From positions 1 through 33,274 of the IMG/VR virus record IMGVR_UViG_3300020581_000025: DNA of 33,274 nucleotides. One strand, 5' to 3'. Of the stretch, positions 27,249-33,274 are shown in pieces. Source of the stretch: a virus. Position numbers and translations under genes: made by a program. Under the pieces are notes generated by a model. That model was not told the origin of the DNA. It was given only the letters and a program-made list of their open reading frames with translations, and ran no database searches. Numbering within the stretch: the stretch's first letter is position 1; each line of letters begins with the position of its first letter.

Positions 27249-27917
27249 ATGCAGGTTCAAGACATCGTAAACGCAGTCAGCATAGACACTCGGCAGGTCC
27301 TGACCGCCTCGGGCAATGACGCCAACGTGATCATGAGCTGGACGGACAGGGTTCACAAGGACCTCCTGCATAGTTCTCTGTACATTAATCAGAACCTGAA
27401 CATCACTTCGATCACCACGGCAGTGGCCACAAATGCCTATACGCTGACTCCGCCTTCCAGCATCCGCAGGATCGTAAGCGTTTACGACACCAATTTCAAT
27501 ATGAGTTTGACTCCCTCGGATGCTGACTTGGACCAACCTACTCCGACTCAGTCCCGTGTGAATGAAGAACAAGGGCGTTCATCAGGAACAGTAGCTTTCG
27601 CCTCCCCTTATCAAGCTTACAAGTTCGGTGGCATCCCAGAATACTTCCGTTTCATTGCCCCGACGACCTTCATCATCCGCCCTGCTCCCCCTGACTTTCC
27701 GTGGCTCTCGACCCTCAGCATCACCTACGAGCAATTGGTCTCTGATCTAGAGAACCTCACTGATACCTTGATCATTCCAGACGATGGCCTCGATGTTGTA
27801 GTGGCTGGCGTCAACTGGATGGCCTTCGCTTACATCGGTCGCCAGCAAGAAGCCATGTCCTGGTTCCAGCTCTATCAGCAGCTCAAGGGCGGCAACCGCA
27901 CCGGAGTTATTCGATAA
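27249..27917 (+). CDS. Head-tail adaptor-like protein (222 aa)
   Basis: The start matches that of the following gene: VQDIVNAVSIDTRQVL here and VQQIVNSAVTDIMNQIG there. Both end with related segments, VVVAGVNWMAFAYIGRQQEA here and VMIAGVNWLALKFLSRVPEA there. This suggests gene duplication. Gene order before the nozzle protein fits adaptors that sit under the portal. It starts immediately after the phosphatase stop and overlaps its neighbour (TAATG). No catalytic motif is seen. Confidence 0.65.
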   Translation: MQVQDIVNAVSIDTRQVLTASGNDANVIMSWTDRVHKDLLHSSLYINQNLNITSITTAVATNAYTLTPPSSIRRIVSVYDTNFNMSLTPSDADLDQPTPTQSRVNEEQGRSSGTVAFASPYQAYKFGGIPEYFRFIAPTTFIIRPAPPDFPWLSTLSITYEQLVSDLENLTDTLIIPDDGLDVVVAGVNWMAFAYIGRQQEAMSWFQLYQQLKGGNRTGVIR

Positions 27918-29056
27918 TGTCTACGACCGTCCAGCAAATAGTCAACTCCGCTGTAACAGATATCATGAACCAGATCGGGCAAAGCCATCCGATCCTACTC
28001 GACTATGCCAATCGAATCAGCATGGACATGCTTCGTTCCACGAAGTGGGACTTCCTCCTGTCTGATGTCGAGACCTTCATAACTCGCCAAGGCGTAACTG
28101 CCTATTGGATCGGAGCTACTGGTGGTGCCCCTCAAGGCACCTATGACACCGGGCTCAACCTTACGGATGTCAAGTGGATTCAACATGGGGCTGTTTACGA
28201 TCGGTCCAACTATCGGGAACTAGGTTCAGTCGCTGAGGCCCCTGTGTCCTCTGTCCTCGCTTACACTGACGGCACTTCTCGTCCAGGCCGCCCGGCAGTC
28301 TATCGCAACAACGTTGACACTCCATTCACCCTGAACATCTACCCGGCCCCTGACAATCAAAACACCCAAGCCCCGCAGCCCGAACCTCCCTTGGTCAACA
28401 TTGTAGCCGGAGGTTCTCTTCCCGCCCGCCTCTACAACCTAGTCACGACCTTTGTAGACGGCCTCGGAGGCGAGTCAACTGCCGCGGCCTACTCCTCGCC
28501 GCTCTACATCCCGGCGAACTTCCTGGCCGTGGTCCAGACCCCCACCACCTTGGTCCCTACAAATGACGCAGGCGTCCCTTATAACTTCTACAACGTTTAC
28601 GCTTCGCAGACATCTTTCCTGCCTCAGAACTCCACTTTACAATCAGCTGTCCCGATTGCTCTAGGCACCAACTGGATCGAGCCAACCAGCGGCCTGATAA
28701 CCGTCGGGGTCAATCCTCCTTCCCGAAATGCCGCTGCCACCTACAACGGTTACATCATCCAGTTCCGCTACTACAAGATCGAAACCCCCATTACCACCTT
28801 TACGCAAGTTATCCAGATTCCAGATCGCTACGCCGATGTAATGATTGCAGGCGTAAACTGGTTGGCCCTGAAGTTCCTTAGCCGCGTTCCCGAAGCCGCC
28901 GAGTGGCTTAGCACCTATCGCACCGGACTCGTTGCCATGGTTCGTGATCGCAATCAGATGAACCGGTTTGCCGATTACATCAGCCCTGATCCTGCCAGTC
29001 TGGGCGGGTTCCTCCCCACGATTGAAACCATCGACCTCAGTCTCTTGACTCCTTAA
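27917..29056 (+). CDS. Head-tail adaptor-like protein with insertion (379 aa)
   Basis: It shares its N-terminal helix and C-terminal helical region with the preceding 222-residue protein, but carries an extra domain of about 150 residues. The insert spans residues about 140-290 and includes LPARLYNLVTTFVDGLGGES and TLVPTNDAGVPYNFYNVYAS, a fibronectin-like beta pattern. This looks like an adaptor with an inserted Ig-like domain that could contact tail fibres or the host surface. It overlaps its neighbours by one base each. Adaptor function is inferred from order and similarity. Confidence 0.65.
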   Translation: MSTTVQQIVNSAVTDIMNQIGQSHPILLDYANRISMDMLRSTKWDFLLSDVETFITRQGVTAYWIGATGGAPQGTYDTGLNLTDVKWIQHGAVYDRSNYRELGSVAEAPVSSVLAYTDGTSRPGRPAVYRNNVDTPFTLNIYPAPDNQNTQAPQPEPPLVNIVAGGSLPARLYNLVTTFVDGLGGESTAAAYSSPLYIPANFLAVVQTPTTLVPTNDAGVPYNFYNVYASQTSFLPQNSTLQSAVPIALGTNWIEPTSGLITVGVNPPSRNAAATYNGYIIQFRYYKIETPITTFTQVIQIPDRYADVMIAGVNWLALKFLSRVPEAAEWLSTYRTGLVAMVRDRNQMNRFADYISPDPASLGGFLPTIETIDLSLLTP

Positions 29057-32000
29057 TGTCCTGGTACTCCACTCCAATCCAGCCGCTTGATCCGGTTGTT
29101 ATCAGTCAACAACCCAAGCCCCCCGTCCGCTACATGCGGGATAACTTCGCGGGCACTGGCCAGAACTCCTACATCAAACCCCCTGCCCAAGATCAATCCA
29201 TGTGGCAGTCCCTGCTCAATGTCATGCCCATTACGCAGGGGGTTTTAAACCAACGCTGGGGATATGTATCTTTCACTAATTCGTTCCAGACCCAGATACC
29301 AGTTATCTCAATCTCGTTCTTCTTTCATTTCTCTCCCGGTTCCCCGAACACCTTTGCAACCGTCAACGTAGCCTCGACTTCTGGGTTGTTCCCAAACGAA
29401 ACCATCGTCATTACGGGCAACAGCAATACTCCTTTCAATGGTACTTGGACCATCCTCCAGATTCTTAGCGGCACGCAATTCACGATTAACTTCTTTGCAA
29501 CGAAGTCTGAATTTGGCACTGGCGGTGTTATAAACATCACCTCCCCGATCACTGGAGTGAATCGCCTGTATGATTTCCAATCCGACTCACTTGACAAGCG
29601 AGTGATCATTGCCGCTGGTCTTGGAAACGTCGCAGGCTTTAACGAAGACGGTTCTGTTTACAATCCAAACATCTTTCCTCCAACCTCCACCACCGGCACC
29701 GTTCGCTCTATAACTTCCCGGAACTATCAATACTTCTGCGACGGATTCAATGCCCTGAATTCCTCGACTCATCTAACCGGAGACTCCTTGAAGTGGAATG
29801 GCGCTTCCTCAGGTGGTGTCTCGAACATTGGTATCCTTAGCACTGATGTCACTACGAACAACTCTGGTGGCGGAACTAGCGGCAATATCTTTGGACCGAA
29901 TACCGGAAGTAACGCTTCGGATGTCGCCGCTTCAACGCCCAATCCTTGGACCAACGTAAGCGGAGTCTTCACTAACAATCCTACAACCCCCGCAGTCGTC
30001 TCAATCTATGAGACGGTTAACAGTTTCATAAAACCCGATGGATGCTTTGGCTATTCAATCTCAAACATCCATACGGTGTCTGATGGAATATTAGCAACCG
30101 GGTTTAATTTCAATTCCATCAATGGACAGAGTATCGCAGGCGTTCAAGTAGCCTTAACGTATACTGCTACCGACACTTCCAACAATATCTATCGATCAAG
30201 CGCCAGCCTTATTTCGCAGATGGTTAAGAACAATGTAACCACCGGGAGCAGCACCAGCGGAGCTTTGATCTTAGACGGCGCGGTCCATACCTTAACTCTC
30301 GGCGGTCCCTCTTATCTATGGGGCACTTCTTTTGCCCCTGCGGACATAGTCAATCCGCAATTTGGATGCGAGTTCAATGCGGCAGGGGGCTTTGGAATTG
30401 TTCGTAATTGCAATGACGATGGATCAGGAACAGCTAGCGTAAAAGTCACAGTCTCCTATGTTACGATAACTGTGTTCATCGGAGGGAGCACTGGAACGTC
30501 GTCCAGTAGCGGCAACGGCGTGGGAATCCTTAGTGGAGTCGGGGGCGGAGCAATCAACCTGACCCTCGGGCGCATCTATTATCTGGTCCCCAACAACTCC
30601 AAGACCGGCCACTTCGGAGACTTGAGTTCTGCTTCTGGGAGTACCGGGGCAGCTACTAATGCTGAGTTCAACCTGATCCTTGCAACCTACAACGACCCGC
30701 AGGTAGATTACAAGTACGTCCTTGCTACTTCAGATGGGGGCGATCCCAGCATCCTCTACGAGGTCTCAGTTCTAGTTCCTGGGCTGACCATCTCCTCGTG
30801 GGCTATCAATGGTAGCAACCAGGTAACATTTACAGGGGTATTTACCGGCCCTCAATTCGCTGTCGGGTCCACGTTCACAGTCGGTGGTCTAACCCACGGC
30901 AGCTACATGAACAACTTCTTGTTCACTGTAACAGGAGGTTCAGGCACGACCATCATTGCCAACTTCACCCACACCACCGACTCTGCCACGGAGATCGGGA
31001 TCGCTTCACCCGCCTCAGCGGGCCCCGGGGGAACTACGATCGCAGGCTCGTTCGCCATCCCGAATGGCGTCACTTATGTTGTAGACAACACCCCTGATCC
31101 TGTGCTGGTCCTTGACCAGCCCCTCGTATTCACTGATACCTTCGGGGTTGAATATGGACTCACCCTTAATGACCCGCCCCCCGCTGGCAACTTGATGATC
31201 AAGCATCAAGGTCGGCTGTGGATGGCTGGAGTTCCGGGTGCTACGCACAGCGTGTTCTTCTCGAAGGCTGTCGCAGAGCTTACCCTCCCTAATGGCTTCA
31301 TCGCCGGGAAGTACGAAGAGGCTTGGCCCGGCAGTAATTACTTCGATGTCTCCGATGGAGCTGAGTCTGTTTCTGGCTTCCTGTCCGACGGCACCACTCT
31401 GTACTTCGGAACCCAGAACCACATCTATCGCCTGCTTGGCAACAGCCCAGCTACCTTTCAGGAACCCCAGATCATCCATCCTGCTGTCGGCCTCATCAAT
31501 CAAGAGGTCGCCAAGATCACCTTCCTGCAAGGCGCTCCTTCGGGAGCCATCTGGATGACCCCGGACTTCCGAGTAATGCAGAGCGACTTCAACACCTACG
31601 TGGACATCGGGACACCTGTTCAGGACATCCTGAACAGCCTTCAAGTCACGACCCAGTCCCTCGCTCACGCCGCCTTCGTAGCCGACGGGGAGTTTGAACT
31701 CTACATCCTCTCGGTTCCTTATCTCCAGTCCACCTATTGCGACACCATGCTGGTCTTCGACCTTCGCAACCGCCAATGGTACGTGTGGCAGATTGCGGGA
31801 GGCAGTGAGGCCCTGTTGTTCAACATCACCCAAGGCGGAGTTCCTCAGTGGCTGTTCCTCAATGGGGCTGGCAGCTCCTTGAATATCTTCAGCTCCGGGG
31901 CCACCTCTGACAATGGCACCGTAATCCCAGTTAGCGCCTCGACTACCTGGATGCATCTCGGTGAACCCACCCGTCGCAAACTTCTCAACGAGGTTCAAAT

Positions 32001-32244
32001 CTACGGCAACACCACCATGACGATGGATGTTTACGGGGCCAATAACCTAGCAGACTTCACCGCCCCTCGTCCAATCGCCTACAAGCGAACTCTCCGCGAG
32101 AGCCCCTTCGGAGTGTGGACCTTATACTTGACTGGAGATAAGTCCAAGCATCGCTATTACCAGTTCACCTTCCGGTCCAGCAACGGCCAAGTCCCCTTCC
32201 TGGGTTCCTACTCCGTCTCCGTTATCCCGATGGATGACATCTAA
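29056..32244 (+). CDS. Tail nozzle/hub protein, P22 gp10-like (1062 aa)
   Basis: The N-terminus, LLNVMPITQGVLNQRWGYVS, and repeated segments such as NRLYDFQSDSLDKRVIIAAG and LMIKHQGRLWMAGVPGATHS (about residue 714 onward) resemble the beta-propeller nozzles of podoviruses. Ig-like inserts of Gly/Ser/Thr/Asn (about 240-560) are interspersed. The C-terminal third (DGTTLYFGTQNHIYRLLGNS; HRYYQFTFRSSNGQVPFLGS) is typical of this family. It would close the tail and conduct DNA. It overlaps its neighbours by one base. P22 gp10-like identity is from sequence style. Confidence 0.75.
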   Translation: MSWYSTPIQPLDPVVISQQPKPPVRYMRDNFAGTGQNSYIKPPAQDQSMWQSLLNVMPITQGVLNQRWGYVSFTNSFQTQIPVISISFFFHFSPGSPNTFATVNVASTSGLFPNETIVITGNSNTPFNGTWTILQILSGTQFTINFFATKSEFGTGGVINITSPITGVNRLYDFQSDSLDKRVIIAAGLGNVAGFNEDGSVYNPNIFPPTSTTGTVRSITSRNYQYFCDGFNALNSSTHLTGDSLKWNGASSGGVSNIGILSTDVTTNNSGGGTSGNIFGPNTGSNASDVAASTPNPWTNVSGVFTNNPTTPAVVSIYETVNSFIKPDGCFGYSISNIHTVSDGILATGFNFNSINGQSIAGVQVALTYTATDTSNNIYRSSASLISQMVKNNVTTGSSTSGALILDGAVHTLTLGGPSYLWGTSFAPADIVNPQFGCEFNAAGGFGIVRNCNDDGSGTASVKVTVSYVTITVFIGGSTGTSSSSGNGVGILSGVGGGAINLTLGRIYYLVPNNSKTGHFGDLSSASGSTGAATNAEFNLILATYNDPQVDYKYVLATSDGGDPSILYEVSVLVPGLTISSWAINGSNQVTFTGVFTGPQFAVGSTFTVGGLTHGSYMNNFLFTVTGGSGTTIIANFTHTTDSATEIGIASPASAGPGGTTIAGSFAIPNGVTYVVDNTPDPVLVLDQPLVFTDTFGVEYGLTLNDPPPAGNLMIKHQGRLWMAGVPGATHSVFFSKAVAELTLPNGFIAGKYEEAWPGSNYFDVSDGAESVSGFLSDGTTLYFGTQNHIYRLLGNSPATFQEPQIIHPAVGLINQEVAKITFLQGAPSGAIWMTPDFRVMQSDFNTYVDIGTPVQDILNSLQVTTQSLAHAAFVADGEFELYILSVPYLQSTYCDTMLVFDLRNRQWYVWQIAGGSEALLFNITQGGVPQWLFLNGAGSSLNIFSSGATSDNGTVIPVSASTTWMHLGEPTRRKLLNEVQIYGNTTMTMDVYGANNLADFTAPRPIAYKRTLRESPFGVWTLYLTGDKSKHRYYQFTFRSSNGQVPFLGSYSVSVIPMDDI

Positions 32245-32774
32245 TGCCCAGAATAAACGCCATCACACTGGACCAGTTGAACCGGCAGTTCGAGAAGCTC
32301 GATATCATCTCTGCCCAGATCAACGATACCCAGCGTAAGCTTCAGGAGATCGGCCAGAGCGTTAGCATCAGCGACCCCATCCACGCGGTTCAGACCACGA
32401 ACAATCTGAACTTCGTTTGGAGCGGAGTGGCCCAGCAGATCACTTGGGTTCAAGGGTTTGTCAAGGACAAGAACTGGGCGGCCCAGACCGTGGCATCTCC
32501 AGCCATCAAGTCTTCCGCTAAGGGCCAGAAGCACTTGTTCACTATACCTGCCGGGACTTTGTCCCTCGTCCCCAGCACTTACTACTGGCTCGGCTGGGAC
32601 CCCGTCCATCAAAAGATGCTATCCACCTCCGACGTAAGTGTCCTGCATGGTAACTACAATGTCCATGTCCTGTGTCAAATCTACACCGGAACTGTCGGTC
32701 AATCCGGTACCGCCGGAGGCGGTGGCAGCACCGGGGGAGTCGATCTTTCTGGAGCGAGGTATAAAAACTTCTAA
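32244..32774 (+). CDS. Coiled-coil plus beta-domain virion protein (176 aa)
   Basis: The N-terminal 30 residues (ITLDQLNRQFEKLDIISAQI) form a likely coiled coil, suggesting a trimer. The rest is a beta-rich head (WSGVAQQITWVQGFVKDKNW; LSLVPSTYYWLGWDPVHQKM) and a Gly-rich tail ending DLSGARYKNF. This resembles short tail spikes or fibre-base proteins. It follows the nozzle gene with a TAATG overlap. Receptor binding is plausible but not shown. Confidence 0.65.
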   Translation: MPRINAITLDQLNRQFEKLDIISAQINDTQRKLQEIGQSVSISDPIHAVQTTNNLNFVWSGVAQQITWVQGFVKDKNWAAQTVASPAIKSSAKGQKHLFTIPAGTLSLVPSTYYWLGWDPVHQKMLSTSDVSVLHGNYNVHVLCQIYTGTVGQSGTAGGGGSTGGVDLSGARYKNF

Positions 32775-32986
32775 TGAACCAAGACGATTTCCAAGATCAT
32801 GTAATTGATGTCCTTGCCCGTCTCGACACCCACATGTCCGACCTCGTCGGCAATGGCCAACCAGGCCGCGTCCAGAAACTAGAAACCTCAGTTGAGGAAC
32901 TCAAGAAAGCTCGCTGGACCCTCGGAGGCATGATAATCGGGGTCAGTACATCTATCTCTACGATCATTCACTTTCTATTCAAATAA
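32774..32986 (+). CDS. XhlA-like small membrane-anchored coiled-coil protein
   Basis: The 70-residue product has an N-terminal acidic helix (DDFQDHVIDVLARLDTHMSD), a basic coiled-coil region (RVQKLETSVEELKKARWTLG) and one C-terminal transmembrane helix (MIIGVSTSISTIIHFLF). This topology is that of XhlA-type phage proteins, which sit on the inner face of the cytoplasmic membrane and assist lysis. The gene overlaps its upstream neighbour (TAATG). It is separated from the 3TM holin at 7404-7823, so the lysis genes are split. Confidence 0.7.
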   Translation: MNQDDFQDHVIDVLARLDTHMSDLVGNGQPGRVQKLETSVEELKKARWTLGGMIIGVSTSISTIIHFLFK

Positions 32987-32995
32987 GAGGAGACT

Positions 32996-33274
32996 ATGTT
33001 AGAAAAGATTAGACTCGCGACCCCCGAGGAGGTTGCGGAGATCGAACACAATTCCAACCTGACAGCAATGAGCAAGGTCCTAGTAATGGGGGACATGAAG
33101 GCCGTCTGGCGCGTGGCGCACGAGCTTGATCCGGTTCACTTCAATGGGGCACCCGGACAGAGGATGTACAAGTTTATCTGGGGCGTGGAGAACATCATGC
33201 GTGGGGCAGGAGTGACTGAATACTTCTTCCAAACTCCCGCTGATGACACCAATTATCATAAGGTCTTAGAAGAC
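32996..33274 (+). CDS. Hypothetical protein cut by the right edge, possibly GNAT-like
   Basis: ATG 32996 follows AAGAGGAG at a good spacing, and the frame runs open to the last base (93 codons). The product begins MLEKIRLATPEEVAEIEHNS and contains YKFIWGVENIMRGAGVTEYF. The opening and the G-x-E-N-x-x-R-G-x-G stretch resemble phage proteins with an acetyltransferase-like fold, but the essential acetyl-CoA loop cannot be confirmed from the part visible. Function and length are unknown. Confidence 0.7.
   Translation, partial: MLEKIRLATPEEVAEIEHNSNLTAMSKVLVMGDMKAVWRVAHELDPVHFNGAPGQRMYKFIWGVENIMRGAGVTEYFFQTPADDTNYHKVLED

Noticed and set aside
26655-27572. 305-residue minus-strand ORF opposite phosphatase and adaptor genes
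   Set aside because: The plus-strand frames carry clear family motifs (RHG; adaptor pattern). The antisense frame has none.
31015-31998. 327-residue minus-strand ORF opposite the nozzle gene
   Set aside because: It is antisense to a strongly supported structural protein, with no domain and no ribosome-binding context.

Overview
The window is part of a tailed-phage (or prophage) genome with a short-tail, N4/P22-like virion plan. It carries a large terminase, a 696-residue portal, an N4-gp56-type major capsid protein, two related adaptor proteins, a P22 gp10-like tail nozzle and a 3TM-type holin. No tRNA, rRNA, CRISPR array, integrase or polymerase is visible. The host is not given. Five consecutive fibre-region proteins carry Sec-type signal peptides ending in Gly-Gln, so the host is likely a didermic bacterium. 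Acidobacteriota are a weak guess from that cleavage style.

Left arm (1-4496, minus strand): thirteen small genes of unknown function. They include a two-helix membrane protein, a 254-residue protein and a CxxC protein. The distal genes (816-2149) overlap or nearly touch. The proximal genes (2445-3820) are separated by 76-85 nt junctions. These junctions are linked by a chain of long inverted repeats, so each gene lies inside its own 21-27 bp stem. Most of the few mismatches become G-U pairs only in the minus-strand RNA. A structured non-coding block lies at 2177-2416. A strong hairpin with an operator-like cluster of GTGTA/TACAC dyads lies at 3970-4087.

Centre: an AT-rich divergent region (4497-4723) bounded by an 11-bp inverted repeat separates the left arm from a plus-strand block that runs to the right edge. 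Packaging comes first: small terminase, a free-standing LAGLIDADG homing endonuclease, large terminase. Lysis follows, with small membrane proteins and the holin. Next is a run of small structural or accessory genes, including a tandem family sharing a W-D motif (10771-13095). The fibre/appendage module (13092-20849) contains five signal-peptide proteins, a jelly-roll-like protein and a triple RLNQ-repeat protein.

Right: portal, a small lipoprotein, a hypothetical protein, scaffold, capsid, terminator-like hairpin, small genes, an L,D-transpeptidase-like enzyme, a histidine phosphatase, two adaptor paralogues, the nozzle, a coiled-coil protein, an XhlA-like membrane anchor, and a protein cut by the window edge.

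A 20-22 nt repeat, CCTCGC-N(2-4)-CAACGGGGTTAG, occurs six times plus one degenerate copy across both arms, usually just upstream of a ribosome-binding site. Two inverted copies flank the histidine phosphatase gene. This repeat and the left-arm stem chain are the best candidates for an undescribed phage RNA- or recombination-level system.
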